Positions 8,446 to 17,067 are shown, numbered from the stretch's first letter. The stretch is 33,211 nt of DNA from Actinomycetes bacterium (GCA_021838945.1 JAKCCH010000028.1:1-33211); one strand, 5' to 3'. Numbers and translations are program-made. The notes: generated by a model not told the origin, from the letters alone.

Positions 8446-8886
8446 TCAGCGCACTCCGGTGTGCCCGAAACCCCCCTCACCTCGCTCGCTCGACGAGAGC
8501 GCGGCTGCGTCGACGAGGACGGCCTGGTCCAGGGTCATCACGACGAGCTGTGCGATCCGGTCCCCGACGTGCACCTCGAAATCAGCGACGGGGTCGTGGT
8601 TGACGAGGATCACCGACACCTCGCCCCTGTAGCCCGAGTCGATGAGCCCGGGCGCGTTCAGGCAGGTGACCCCGTGGCGTAAGGCGAGGCCGCTCCGCGG
8701 CAGCACGAGACCAGCCCTGCCTGCCGGGATCTCCACCGCGATTCCCGTCGGCACCAGCTTTCTCCCACCGCGTGCCGGAACCTTCACGTCCACCGTCGAT
8801 CGCAGGTCGAGACCGGCATCCCCGTCCCTCGCGGGCTCGGGCAGGCGAGCTGCCGGGTCGAGGCGCACGGTGGGGATCTCGAGCAT
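8446..8886 (-). CDS. dut: dUTP diphosphatase
   Basis: 146 aa, the usual size for a trimeric dUTPase. It hydrolyses dUTP to dUMP and pyrophosphate, keeping uracil out of DNA and supplying thymidylate synthesis. All five family motifs are present in order: DAGLDLRS, PRSGLALRHG, GLIDSGYRGEV, DRIAQLVV, and the C-terminal P-loop-like RGEGGFGHTG. The ATG at 8886 is chosen; a GTG one codon upstream is equally possible and no strong ribosome binding site decides. It is divergent from orn with a 42-base gap. Confidence 0.95.
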   Translation of the reverse strand: MLEIPTVRLDPAARLPEPARDGDAGLDLRSTVDVKVPARGGRKLVPTGIAVEIPAGRAGLVLPRSGLALRHGVTCLNAPGLIDSGYRGEVSVILVNHDPVADFEVHVGDRIAQLVVMTLDQAVLVDAAALSSSERGEGGFGHTGVR

Positions 8887-8914
8887 CACTTCGCAACGTA
8901 GTGGACAAGGTCAT

Positions 8915-8920
8915 TACGAT
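8915..8920 (+). promoter_or_regulatory. Candidate -10 element of orn
   Basis: TACGAT fits the actinobacterial TANNNT -10 and ends 8 bases before the orn GTG, which would give a leaderless or nearly leaderless mRNA. No convincing Shine-Dalgarno or -35 is present. TCAT followed by TACGAT recurs in similar form before the gene at 13529. Confidence 0.35.
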
Positions 8921-8928
8921 CACCGCCC

Positions 8929-9528
8929 GTGCTCGTGTGGATGGATCTGGAGATGACCGGTCTCGATCCAGAGCGCCACGTCATCGTCGAGATCGCGACG
9001 CTCGTGACCGACGACGACCTCGAGATCGTCGCCGAAGGGCCCGATGTCGTCGTGCACGCCGGGGACGAACATCTCGATGCCATGGAGCAGATCGTCCGCC
9101 GGATGCACACGGGCTCGGGCCTGCTCGAGGCGATCCGTGCGTCGACCGTCTCGCTGGAGGAGGCAGGGCGCGCCACGCTCGAGTTCGTCCGCCGGCACGT
9201 CCCTGCCGGCGAGACCCCGCTCTGCGGCAACTCCATCGCAGTCGACAGGAGCTTCCTCCGCGCTTATCTGCCCGAGCTCGACGCGCACTTCCACTACCGC
9301 AGCATCGATGTCTCGACACTGAAAGAGCTCTGCCGCCGCTGGAGCCCCGCGGTGTACTCGGCGAGGCCGCACAAGGTCACGGCACATCGCGCTCTTGACG
9401 ACATCCGCGAGAGCGTCGCCGAGCTCGCCTACTACAAGGAGCACTTCATCCGGCCACCGGATGCGGCACCGGGCACGGCGAAGGGTCCGGGCATGGAGAC
9501 CGACACGACCGCGGCGACCGACGCGTGA
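8929..9528 (+). CDS. orn: Oligoribonuclease (DEDDh 3'-5' exonuclease)
   Basis: 199 aa. It degrades di- to pentanucleotides, the last step of RNA turnover, and clears pGpG. Catalytic D6 and E8 lie in [12 protein letters not shown], and the later acidic/His motif in [12 protein letters not shown]. The [16 protein letters not shown] region is typical of bacterial Orn. The C-terminal 25 or so residues ([11 protein letters not shown] onward) are an extra, low-complexity tail. The GTG at 8929 starts exactly at the family N-terminus. It overlaps the next gene (GTGA), so the two are translationally coupled. Confidence 0.94.
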   Translation: MLVWMDLEMTGLDPERHVIVEIATLVTDDDLEIVAEGPDVVVHAGDEHLDAMEQIVRRMHTGSGLLEAIRASTVSLEEAGRATLEFVRRHVPAGETPLCGNSIAVDRSFLRAYLPELDAHFHYRSIDVSTLKELCRRWSPAVYSARPHKVTAHRALDDIRESVAELAYYKEHFIRPPDAAPGTAKGPGMETDTTAATDA

Positions 9529-10670
9529 CCGCGGATCCTTCCGGGCGACCCCGCAAGCAGGAGCAGGAGCCGGCTTCCCCCGAGCCCACCGAGCTCGCAG
9601 CCGGCGTGATCCGGCTCCAGATCCCCATCAACTTCACCGGGCTCGGGCACGTCAACTCGTACGCGCTGGTCGACGACCGCGGAGCGACGATCGTCGACGC
9701 AGGCCTTCCCGGCGGAGAGACCTGGTCAGCCATCCGCCAGCGCCTGCGAGCCGCCGGGCTCGCGATCCGCGACGTCCACACGGTCGTCGTCACCCACTCG
9801 CACCCGGACCACTTCGGCTCGGCCGGCCGCCTCGCGCACGCAGCCGGTGCGGATCTCGTCGCCGAGCGGCGCTTCCACACGTGGTTCGAACCCATCCCGC
9901 ACACCCACTCGGTCGCGGCACCCCCCGACACCTCGGACGCCGACGAGGCAGAGGAGGACGACACCGGCTACCTCGGCCTCATACGCGCACGACGCACGCC
10001 CTGGGGCGGCAGCCCCTTTCCCACCAGCCGGCGCCAGAAGATCGTCCGCCGCCTCGCCACGAGGGGACTCGTCCCGAGCATGCGGCCACCGATCCCGACC
10101 AGGCGCGTGGACGACGGCGACACGCTCACGTTCGCGGGTCGGCAGTGGCGCGCCCTTCACACCCCGGGCCACACGGGCGACCACCTCTGCCTCTACGAGC
10201 CGGCGGAGGGACTGCTCGTCTCGGGCGACCACGTGCTGCCCACCATCACACCGCACGTCGGCGGGCTGTCACCCCTGCGTGACCCACTCGGCAGCTTCCT
10301 CGTCTCACTCGCCCGCCTGCTCGAGATCGGTCCCGTCCAGTTGGTGCTCCCGGCACACGGCCACCCGTTCCCCGATCTCCGCGGCCGCATCGAGGAGATC
10401 GTCGACCACCACGAGGACCGCCTCCGCGCGCTGCGCGAGATCGGCCGAGGTGGGCGCCAGACCGTTGTCGAGATGTCCCAGCAGCTCTTCCGCCGCCCGC
10501 TCTGGGGGATGATGGCCGAGAGTGAGACCTACGCCCACCTCGAGTTCCTGCGCTTGCGCGGCGGGGCCGAGCGGGTCCGCCTCGAGGACGGCCAGCTGGC
10601 CTATTCCGTCGACCCGGACGGCTCGTCCTCGGCCCGAGCCGCGTTCGGCGCAGCCGGCGACGACGACTGA
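9525..10670 (+). CDS. MBL-fold metallo-hydrolase
   Basis: 381 aa. The metallo-beta-lactamase fold is shown by H91-S-H93-P-D95-H96, H216 in [10 protein letters not shown]235 in SGDH, and a C-terminal PAHGHPF His. The region after about residue 285 is helical, like the winged-helix tail of LACTB2-like hydrolases. A hydrophilic insert near 118-150 (Asp/Glu/Thr-rich) is unusual. It starts at a GTG overlapping the orn stop. Coupling to orn would suit an RNA or thioester hydrolase, but the substrate cannot be assigned. Its 3' end overlaps the opposing patatin gene by 70 bases. Confidence 0.88.
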   Translation: MTADPSGRPRKQEQEPASPEPTELAAGVIRLQIPINFTGLGHVNSYALVDDRGATIVDAGLPGGETWSAIRQRLRAAGLAIRDVHTVVVTHSHPDHFGSAGRLAHAAGADLVAERRFHTWFEPIPHTHSVAAPPDTSDADEAEEDDTGYLGLIRARRTPWGGSPFPTSRRQKIVRRLATRGLVPSMRPPIPTRRVDDGDTLTFAGRQWRALHTPGHTGDHLCLYEPAEGLLVSGDHVLPTITPHVGGLSPLRDPLGSFLVSLARLLEIGPVQLVLPAHGHPFPDLRGRIEEIVDHHEDRLRALREIGRGGRQTVVEMSQQLFRRPLWGMMAESETYAHLEFLRLRGGAERVRLEDGQLAYSVDPDGSSSARAAFGAAGDDD

Positions 10671-11662
10671 AGGTTCGCTTGCGATCTCTGACGCCGGACT
10701 GACGCCACCCGGCGCAGGCGCTCGCCCAGTCCGTCGCGGTCGTCGCGGTCGGAGACCTCCACTTCGTAGCGTTTGGCCCGCTCGTACTCCGTGAGGACGT
10801 CCCTCGCCGACCGGTAGCCCTGGTCGATGAGCTCGTCGGTGCGTGAGAAGTCGGCGGGGTCGAACAGGACCGTCCCCGGCTGCTCCATCACGATCACGTC
10901 GACGCCCGGTGGGATCGCCGCAAGGTCACGGCGGACTCGGGCGCCGAGGGCCAGCGTGAACGCCGAGAACATCGCCTCGAACGGCCTCGTGAAGGCGGGA
11001 GGGGGCGCGTCCACCCGCCCGCACAACAAGACGTAGACGCGCTCGGCACCCGCCGCCAGCGCAGCGGAGATCGCCACGTTGTCGAGCACTCCGCCGTCGA
11101 TGTAGCGCCGGTCGCCGATGTCAACAGCCGGGTACAGGCCGGGCAGCGCCGCCGACGCCATGATGGCGTCGAGAGCCGGGCCTTCTGTCATCCACTCCTC
11201 CTTGCCGTCGTCGAGCCGGGTCGCGACGAGGAGCAGCGGCACCGGCGCGTCCTCCAACCGCTCGAAACGCAGGTATCCGGCCACGAGCGACCGCAGCCCG
11301 TCCATGGAGAACACTCCCGGGCGCCTCTCCAAGAAACGCCACGTCCCATGGAACCGCCTCCTCGGGAACACGTCGCTCGCAGCGATCCGACGCCAGACGT
11401 CCGCGGCCAGGTAGACGCCCTCGATGGTGGGAAGCGCTGCGAAGGCAGCTCCGTTGATCGCGCCGATCGAGGTCCCGACGAGGAGGTCCGGTTCGACGCC
11501 CGCCTCGACGAGGGCACGGAGCATGCCCACCTGGACGGCCCCGCGGTTCCCACCACCGCTCAGGACGAAGGCCGTGTGCACCGCTCGCCGCGGCCAGCCC
11601 GCTCCGACGCCGCCGACGCCGCCGTCGCGGTATGTGCTCGAAGGGACGCCGTAGACCGGCAT
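10601..11662 (-). CDS. Patatin-like phospholipase
   Basis: 353 aa. The patatin fold acts as a Ser-Asp dyad lipid acyl hydrolase. The oxyanion motif GGGNRG is at 36-41, the nucleophile S65 in GTSIG, and D189 in DGG. The N-terminal 28 residues are Gly-rich and the C-terminal 40 or so are polar and low complexity. The ATG lies one base after the stop of the upstream reductase gene, so it is the third member of a coupled minus-strand operon with an SGNH lipoprotein and an AcuI-type reductase. The substrate is unknown; membrane phospholipid or acylglycerol is likely. Confidence 0.9.
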   Translation of the reverse strand: MPVYGVPSSTYRDGGVGGVGAGWPRRAVHTAFVLSGGGNRGAVQVGMLRALVEAGVEPDLLVGTSIGAINGAAFAALPTIEGVYLAADVWRRIAASDVFPRRRFHGTWRFLERRPGVFSMDGLRSLVAGYLRFERLEDAPVPLLLVATRLDDGKEEWMTEGPALDAIMASAALPGLYPAVDIGDRRYIDGGVLDNVAISAALAAGAERVYVLLCGRVDAPPPAFTRPFEAMFSAFTLALGARVRRDLAAIPPGVDVIVMEQPGTVLFDPADFSRTDELIDQGYRSARDVLTEYERAKRYEVEVSDRDDRDGLGERLRRVASVRRQRSQANLQSSSPAAPNAARAEDEPSGSTE

Positions 11663-11663
11663 C

Positions 11664-12671
11664 TCAGGGGTTGACGGCCACCACGACGCGGCCCCGCGTC
11701 CGGCCGGCGAGGATCTCCTCCGCGAGTGCCGGCACGTCCTCGAGGGCGGCCTCGACAGTCATCTCCTCGAGCAGGTCGCGAGGCAGCTCCTCGGCGAGAC
11801 GCTTCCAGGCCGTCCGCCTGACTGGTGTCGGGCAGCGGACCGACTCGACTCCGGCGAGGTCGACAGCCCGCAGGATGAACGGGTGGACCGTCGTCGGGAG
11901 GTCGGCGCCGCCGGCAAGACCGCACGCCGCGACGCAGCCGCCGTAGCGGGTCTGGCGGATGACCGTCGCGAGGATCGGCCCCCCGACGGCATCGACGGCG
12001 CCGGCCCAGCGCTCCTTGTCGAGCGGACGAGGTGGCGCCCCGGCGAGCTCCGCGCGATCGATGATCTCGGTGGCGCCGAGGCCCCGGAGGTAGGCGGCCT
12101 GCTCGGGCTGGTCCGCCCGGCCGCTGACTGCGGCGACCCGGTATCCCCGACCGGCGAGCAAGGCCACGGCCACGCTCCCGACGCCACCGGCGGCACCCGT
12201 GACGACCACGGGGGCGTCGCCGGCCCGCTCGGGGGTGAGCCCGTGAGCCTCCAGCGCAAGCAGGCAGAGCATCGACGTCAGCCCGGCCGTCCCGATCGCC
12301 ATCGCCTGGCGGGCATCGAGTCCGTCGGGCACCGGCACCACCCACTCGCTGCGGACGCGAGCCAGATCGGCATACCCGCCGAAACGTTCCTCGCCGAGTC
12401 CCCAGCCCGTGACGATGACGGCTTGACCCGCCTCGAGGTCGGGGGAGCCCGACTCCTCCACCACCCCCGCGAGGTCGACGCCGCACACCATCGGGAAGCT
12501 GCGCACGACCTTGCCCTTCCCGGACACTGCGAGGCCGTCCTTGTAGTTCAGGCTCGACCACTGGACCCGTACCGTCACGTCGCCGTCCGGCAGGTCGGCC
12601 CGGTCGATCTCGGCAAGCCGACCCGGCAGTCCCTCCGGCTCGGCCGCCAGGACGGCTCGCAGGCTGCCCAT
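11664..12671 (-). CDS. acuI: Acrylyl-CoA reductase (NADPH), AcuI/YhdH family
   Basis: 335 aa, close to E. coli YhdH/AcuI along its length: SSLNYKDGLAVSGKGKVVR, VTGWGLGE, IGTAGLTSML, NADPH motif GAAGGVGS, VDAVGG, YGGCVAACGLAGG and TTVHPFILR. This zinc-free medium-chain dehydrogenase reduces toxic acrylyl-CoA to propionyl-CoA, for example in dimethylsulfoniopropionate or 3-hydroxypropionate metabolism. The frame is open upstream to 13508, but ATG 12671 matches the family start and overlaps the previous stop (TGATG). No DMSP lyase or CoA transferase is visible nearby, so its source of acrylyl-CoA is unclear. Confidence 0.9.
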   Translation of the reverse strand: MGSLRAVLAAEPEGLPGRLAEIDRADLPDGDVTVRVQWSSLNYKDGLAVSGKGKVVRSFPMVCGVDLAGVVEESGSPDLEAGQAVIVTGWGLGEERFGGYADLARVRSEWVVPVPDGLDARQAMAIGTAGLTSMLCLLALEAHGLTPERAGDAPVVVTGAAGGVGSVAVALLAGRGYRVAAVSGRADQPEQAAYLRGLGATEIIDRAELAGAPPRPLDKERWAGAVDAVGGPILATVIRQTRYGGCVAACGLAGGADLPTTVHPFILRAVDLAGVESVRCPTPVRRTAWKRLAEELPRDLLEEMTVEAALEDVPALAEEILAGRTRGRVVVAVNP

Positions 12672-13474
12672 CAGATCTGAGCCTTCACGAGCTCTGCCCA
12701 GGCGTATGCGCCGGCCTGCCCGATCGGCATGTGGGTCCCGTCGGAGTAGAGCCACTGCGGGTTGGCCTTGGCAGCCGCGTCCCAGTTGGCGATGCGCGCG
12801 GTGGCGTAGTGAGGCACCTCGGACTCGAACATGGCGTTGTTCTGCTCTTCCCACCAGTCGGGCGCATGGTTCGTCACGAAGACGATACGGCTCACTCCCT
12901 GGAGCACCGACATCATCTGCTGGAACTGGGCAACCGAGACCGGGCCGTTCGTTCCGAGCGCCACGACGACGACGGCGCCGAGCTGCCCGGACGAGCGCAG
13001 CTGCTGGAGCACCTGGACACCTGTCTCCCACTGCATGCCGACCTCTGCATCGACTTGGACACCGGGGATGATCGCCTGCAGCGCCGGCGCGGCGTCGATC
13101 GTGACAGAGTCGCCCACGACCGTCACCCGCCCGGGCACGAGTCCGGGAGCGGCCGGCGGCAGGGGCGCCGGCGGTGTGACCGCCTGCACGATGACCGTGC
13201 TCGTCCCTGGTTGTGTGCTCGTGTTCCGCCGCGCGGTCGTCGACGCGGTCGGCGCCGACGTTCCCGGCGTGTGGGGCCGCGGCCTCACGTGCTCGGAGTC
13301 GCCACCACGCTGCGGCGCTCCGACGAGCGTGGCGCCGACGGGCCGACGCGAGGTCTGCCGATGCGATGCGGCGGACACGGCGCCGCATGCGCTCATGCCG
13401 AGCGCCACGGCCGCGAGCAGCGTGAATCCTCGGGCAGCGCGCCGGGTGCGCGGATCGTTCGGTGGCGTTCTCAT
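12671..13474 (-). CDS. Lipoprotein with SGNH-hydrolase-like domain
   Basis: 267 aa. A signal peptide ends in GMSAC, a lipobox variant, so it is probably membrane-anchored outside the cell. A Ser/Thr/Pro-rich linker runs to about residue 110. The domain that follows resembles the C-terminal SGNH part of OatA-type acyltransferases: GDSV (nucleophile Ser), DAAPALQAIIPG, GTNG, and SDGTHMP supplying Asp and His. It lacks the membrane acyltransferase half. The role could be deacetylation or acyl transfer on cell-wall glycans; this is inference. AGAGGA precedes the ATG by 5 bases. It heads the operon with acuI and patatin. Confidence 0.82.
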   Translation of the reverse strand: MRTPPNDPRTRRAARGFTLLAAVALGMSACGAVSAASHRQTSRRPVGATLVGAPQRGGDSEHVRPRPHTPGTSAPTASTTARRNTSTQPGTSTVIVQAVTPPAPLPPAAPGLVPGRVTVVGDSVTIDAAPALQAIIPGVQVDAEVGMQWETGVQVLQQLRSSGQLGAVVVVALGTNGPVSVAQFQQMMSVLQGVSRIVFVTNHAPDWWEEQNNAMFESEVPHYATARIANWDAAAKANPQWLYSDGTHMPIGQAGAYAWAELVKAQI

Positions 13475-13517
13475 ATCGGTCCTCTAGGCGTCCGGCCGTG
13501 CAGGACAACGATCATTC

Positions 13518-13523
13518 TACGAT
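13518..13523 (+). promoter_or_regulatory. Candidate -10 element, leaderless gene
   Basis: TACGAT ends 5 bases before the ATG at 13529. No Shine-Dalgarno precedes that ATG. This supports the 13529 start and a leaderless transcript. The 54-base divergent gap also serves the SGNH lipoprotein operon. Confidence 0.35.
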
Positions 13524-13528
13524 GCGGC

Positions 13529-14062
13529 ATGCCCTCGACCGCCCCCGCCGCATCCTCCAGACCCGGTCACAGCGACCGGACGGCCGGCCCCGCAGGCCCG
13601 AGATCGGGTGGTGTCAACCAGCGAGCGCTGGTGAGGATGACTGCTGAGGAGGTGGATGCGTTCCTCGAGGAGAGCCGCATCATGACGATGTGCACGCTCA
13701 ACCACGACGGGACCATCCACGCCGTCGCGATGTGGTTCGGCTTCCTCGACGGGTGCATCGCCATCGAGACGAAGGCGAAGTCTCAGAAGGCCCGCAACCT
13801 CCTGCGCAATCCGACGATGACCGTCGTCATGGAGGCGGGCGAGCGCTACGAGGAGCTGCGGGGCGTCGAGCTCGTCGGCACGGTGGAGATCGTGGACGAC
13901 CCTCAACAGATGATGGAGCTCGGTAGGAACATCTTCGAGCGCTACTACGGTCCCTACTCAGAGGAGGCGAGGCCGTTCATCGAGGCGACGCTCAACAAGC
14001 GCATCGTCGCCAAGCTCCACGTGGCGAGGACCGCCAGCTGGGACCACCGCAAGATCAGCTGA
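13529..14062 (+). CDS. Split-barrel FMN/F420-binding protein (PNPOx-like, FDOR-B type)
   Basis: 177 aa. The pattern EEVDAFLEESRIMTMCTLNHDG, HAVAMWFGF, KAKNL-like SQKARNLLRNP, and the ending SWDHRKIS matches the pyridoxamine-phosphate-oxidase-like fold of actinobacterial FDOR-B proteins, which use flavin or F420. The substrate is unknown. Start choice: ATG 13529 retains the NQRALVRMTAEE block often seen before the barrel and follows a -10-like element. Shorter starts at GTG 13631 or ATG 13637 are possible. The first 28 residues are low-complexity. It is convergent with the alcohol dehydrogenase gene. Confidence 0.8.
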   Translation: MPSTAPAASSRPGHSDRTAGPAGPRSGGVNQRALVRMTAEEVDAFLEESRIMTMCTLNHDGTIHAVAMWFGFLDGCIAIETKAKSQKARNLLRNPTMTVVMEAGERYEELRGVELVGTVEIVDDPQQMMELGRNIFERYYGPYSEEARPFIEATLNKRIVAKLHVARTASWDHRKIS

Positions 14063-14070
14063 CCGGACCC

Positions 14071-14090
14071 GGGCGCCCCCTCGCGCGCCC
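14071..14090. terminator. Hairpin between convergent genes
   Basis: GGGCGC, 8-base loop, GCGCCC, in the 36-base gap between the FDOR-like gene and the alcohol dehydrogenase gene. The stem is GC-rich but short and without a T tract. It may act as a bidirectional terminator. Confidence 0.3.
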
Positions 14091-14098
14091 TCGGCGGG

Positions 14099-15301
14099 TC
14101 AATCCCCACGAGGCAGGAGCAGCACCTTGACGGCTCCGGTCCGGCGAGCGCTCTTCGCGGTCAGCACCGCCTGCTTCCACTGCGCGAGCGGGAAGCGGTG
14201 CGTCACGAGGGCGGTCAGGTCGAGGCCGCCCGCGGCCCAGGACAGGTAGTGCTCGAAGGCGTGCCTGCGCTCGCCACCCACGTCCTCGACACCGAAGCCG
14301 TTCGACCCGATCATCCGCACTTCCTTGAAGTAGAGCGGCGTCCACTCGAAACGACCCGAAGGCTCCACACCCGAGATCACGAGCGACCCTCCGGTCTCGA
14401 CGACGCGAAGCGACGTCTCGATCGTTTCGGTGCTCCCGATGGTGTCGTACACGGCGCACGGGCCTTCCTGGAGCCATGCCCTCCCGCTCCAGGGCACGAT
14501 CGGTGCCGTTGTGGACAGCCTCGCGACCGCCTCCACGAGCTCGTCCGGTGCCGTCGGAAGGATCTCGTCGGCGCCGAGCGCCGAGGCCAACGACGCACGC
14601 GCACCTGCGCGCGTCGCGGCCCACACCGGGGAGGACGTGAACAGCCTCTTCAGGAGCGCGACGGCCGCCAGCGCCAACGGTCCCGACCCGTAGACCAGAA
14701 CCGGCGAGCCGGCTCGGGGCGGTGCGAGGAGCACTGTCCGGAGCGAGACGGAGACGGGATCGGCGAGCACGGCGGCATCGTCCGGCACGCCGTCCGGAAC
14801 CTCGAACAGCTGGCTCTCGTGCGCCGCGAAACGCTCCGCGTGCACCCCACCGGCCGACGCGCAGTTCCCGATGTGCAATGAGGGAGGAAGGGTGCCGCGG
14901 GTGAAGTTGCGGCACCAGGGATAGCGCCCTTCGGCACAGGCCGGGCAGGGCGGGTCGATGCCGCGGGGCACGCACGACAGCCACGGGTTGAGGACGACCC
15001 TGCGGCCGTCGTCGAGGCGGCGTGCCACGGCCTCGTGCCCGAGGATATGTGGGAACGACACGAGGGCCGTGAGCGGGTTGTCGCGCCGGCCGTTGAGCAC
15101 GATCTGCTTGAGGTCGGACCCGCAGAGGCCGCTCTCCACGGTCTCACAGGCGACCCAGCCTTCCGCCGGAGGTACGGGCTCCGGCACGTCCTCGAGCCGC
15201 ACGGGAGCCCAGCCTGCGACATAGCCCCGTGGGTAGATCGTCCCGGCGATCTTCGCTGCAGCCTCCCGGTGCAGATGGTGGCGGAACACCAGGGCCTTCA
15301 T
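14099..15301 (-). CDS. Zinc-binding medium-chain alcohol dehydrogenase
   Basis: 400 aa. Catalytic zinc ligands are C60 (GLCGSD) and H89/E90 (LGHE). The structural zinc site is C110, C119, C122, C130 (CPACAEGRYPWC). The Rossmann motif is GSGPLA (205-210), with Ala in place of the usual last Gly. It should oxidise an alcohol or reduce an aldehyde with NAD(P); the substrate is not predictable. The N-terminus is longer than typical, with an insert around 8-30 before the GroES-like fold. The frame is open upstream to 15898, but MKALVF at 15301 is the family start. It is divergent from the HtrA gene across a 203-base gap. Confidence 0.88.
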   Translation of the reverse strand: MKALVFRHHLHREAAAKIAGTIYPRGYVAGWAPVRLEDVPEPVPPAEGWVACETVESGLCGSDLKQIVLNGRRDNPLTALVSFPHILGHEAVARRLDDGRRVVLNPWLSCVPRGIDPPCPACAEGRYPWCRNFTRGTLPPSLHIGNCASAGGVHAERFAAHESQLFEVPDGVPDDAAVLADPVSVSLRTVLLAPPRAGSPVLVYGSGPLALAAVALLKRLFTSSPVWAATRAGARASLASALGADEILPTAPDELVEAVARLSTTAPIVPWSGRAWLQEGPCAVYDTIGSTETIETSLRVVETGGSLVISGVEPSGRFEWTPLYFKEVRMIGSNGFGVEDVGGERRHAFEHYLSWAAGGLDLTALVTHRFPLAQWKQAVLTAKSARRTGAVKVLLLPRGD

Positions 15302-15400
15302 GACCGGCGACTCTATGACGAGAGCAGCGACGGGACCGTGACCCCCTGCCGTGGCCGGTGCGCGGAGCGGCGATCGTAGGCTGGCCTCCCCGTCGAACTC

Positions 15401-15434
15401 CAGAGATCTCCTCAGCCCCGTCTCAGAGATCTCC
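15401..15434. promoter_or_regulatory. Paired direct repeats with palindromic cores, candidate operator
   Basis: CAGAGATCTCC occurs at 15401-15411 and again at 15424-15434, 23 bases apart or about two helical turns. Each copy contains the palindrome GAGATCTC. The pair lies 70-104 bases before the HtrA start in the divergent gap with the alcohol dehydrogenase gene. The arrangement fits two dimers of one regulator bound on the same DNA face. No candidate regulator is adjacent. Confidence 0.5.
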
Positions 15435-15504
15435 CAGGATGGGCGGCAAAGATGAGCGAGAAGTCTCGGGGACCCAAGGATCCTCCCTGACAGGAGCGGA
15501 GACG

Positions 15505-17067
15505 ATGGACACGAACCCGTTCGACCCGAACGAGGGCGCGATGGACGACGACGAGGGCTGGGCCGAGCAGGCCCAACCGGCTTCGACGCTGCCCGGCCAG
15601 GCCGATCAGCAGACTCAGCAGACTCAGCAGACTCAGCAGACTCAGCCGAGCCAGCCGAGCCAGCCGGACCAGCCGAAGTGGCAGCCGCTCCCCGAGGGCA
15701 GCTGGGCGCCGCCGACCGTGCCCCCGCCGCCACCGCCCGCATGGCCGAACCAGGGGTGGCAGGGCCAGGGCTGGCAGCAGGGCCAGGGACCGAACCCCGG
15801 CTGGCAACAGGGCTACCCGCAGCCGGGTGGGAACGCCGGCTGGGGCGGCGGGACGGGGACGCCGGGCGGCTATTCCCCTTACGGCTACGGCTCCCCACCG
15901 GCCGAAGAGCCTCCGAAGCGCTCCAGGACCGGCCGCTACATCGCGACCGGTGTCGCCGTCGCGGTGCTCATCGCCGCCGCCGCGACTGCCGGTGCCGTCT
16001 TCGGTCAGACCAACAGCAACACCGGCGCCGGAGGGTCACAGCACCTCCAGAGGATCCCGCAGCCGGGCACCTCCGACAACAGCGGCAACAGCCGGCTCGA
16101 CGTGAACGCCGTCGCGAGGAAGGTCGACCCGGCGACCGTCGACATCACGTCGATCATGAGCACGCTGAACTACGAGGCGGAAGGCACCGGGATGATCCTC
16201 ACCTCGAACGGCGAAGTCCTCACGAACAACCACGTGATCCAAGGCGCCACCTCGATCACGGCACAGGTCGACGGAGTCGGTCGGAAGTACACGGTGAAGG
16301 TCCTCGGCGCCGATCCACGCCACGACGTCGCCCTCGTGCTGCTCGAGGGCGCCTCGAACCTGCCACACGTGACGATCGGGGACTCTTCCAGCGTGTCGGT
16401 CGGCGACCCGGTCGTGGCCATCGGCAACGCCCTAGGTCTCGGTGGCACACCGACCGTCACGAGCGGCATCGTGTCGGCGCTTCACCGTCAGATCAACGCC
16501 ACCGATGCGGGATCGGCTAACACCGAGCACCTCTCCGGGCTCCTCCAGACGGACGCCCCCATCAACCCGGGCAACTCCGGTGGACCCCTCGTGAACGCGG
16601 CCGGACAGGTCATCGGCATGAACACGGCGGCCGCAAATGGGAGTGGGACGACGACGGCGTCCAACATCGGTTTTGCGATCCCGATCAACCAGGCGATCTC
16701 GATCGCGACGGACATCGAGCAAGGCAAGGCGGTCGGCTCCATCGTGCTCGGGACCCACGGCATCATGGGCGTCGACGTCGAGACGATCCAGAGCGCCGAG
16801 TCCCCGCTCGGCGGCGGCATCACTCTGCCTGTCAACCAGGGCGCTGCCGTCTACCAGGTGCTCGGCGGCTCCCCGGCCGCACGGGCCGGGATCTCAGCGG
16901 GTGACGTCATCGTCGGTTTCGACGGCCACTCCATCACCACGATCACACAGCTCGGCAAGCTCGTGGGTCAGTCGCACGCCGGCCAGCAAGTGAGCGTGAC
17001 CTGGGTCGACACGAGTGGCGCCAGGCATACTGCCACTCTCACCCTCGAGGCGGGCCCGGCGGTCTGA
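15505..17067 (+). CDS. HtrA/DegP-like membrane-anchored serine protease with PDZ domain
   Basis: 520 aa. Cytoplasmic N-terminus (1-143) rich in Gln, Pro and Gly, with QQT repeats (35-46) and a proline run; one membrane helix at about 145-166; then an extracytoplasmic trypsin-like domain with triad H243 (TNNHVI), D274 (RHDVAL) and S358 (NPGNSGGP). A C-terminal PDZ follows (GSPAARAGISAGDVIVGFDG). It degrades or refolds damaged envelope proteins. The architecture is that of actinobacterial HtrA/PepD-type proteases. ATG 15505 is chosen because AGGAG (15492-15496) sits 8 bases upstream; an in-frame ATG at 15439 lacks such a site. A perfect 15-bp hairpin follows the gene. Confidence 0.93.
   Translation: MDTNPFDPNEGAMDDDEGWAEQAQPASTLPGQADQQTQQTQQTQQTQPSQPSQPDQPKWQPLPEGSWAPPTVPPPPPPAWPNQGWQGQGWQQGQGPNPGWQQGYPQPGGNAGWGGGTGTPGGYSPYGYGSPPAEEPPKRSRTGRYIATGVAVAVLIAAAATAGAVFGQTNSNTGAGGSQHLQRIPQPGTSDNSGNSRLDVNAVARKVDPATVDITSIMSTLNYEAEGTGMILTSNGEVLTNNHVIQGATSITAQVDGVGRKYTVKVLGADPRHDVALVLLEGASNLPHVTIGDSSSVSVGDPVVAIGNALGLGGTPTVTSGIVSALHRQINATDAGSANTEHLSGLLQTDAPINPGNSGGPLVNAAGQVIGMNTAAANGSGTTTASNIGFAIPINQAISIATDIEQGKAVGSIVLGTHGIMGVDVETIQSAESPLGGGITLPVNQGAAVYQVLGGSPAARAGISAGDVIVGFDGHSITTITQLGKLVGQSHAGQQVSVTWVDTSGARHTATLTLEAGPAV
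15607..15642 (+). repeat. Tandem 9-bp repeat, four copies
   Basis: Four exact copies of CAGCAGACT, followed by two of CAGCCGAGC at 15643-15660. In frame they encode QQT and QPS repeats in the cytoplasmic tail of the HtrA protein. Copy number could change by slippage without shifting the frame. Confidence 0.9.

Noticed and set aside
12671-13474. SGNH lipoprotein as a complete OatA acyltransferase
   Set aside because: No membrane acyltransferase-3 domain precedes it; only the SGNH-like half and a lipoprotein signal are present.
11664-13508. A single 614-codon open frame covering acuI and the SGNH lipoprotein region
   Set aside because: Only the last 335 codons match a family; the rest is a shadow of the lipoprotein gene in another frame, which has its own signal peptide, motifs and ribosome binding site.
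15607-15660. Tandem repeat as a CRISPR-like array
   Set aside because: Nine-base units without spacers, in frame in a low-complexity protein tail.
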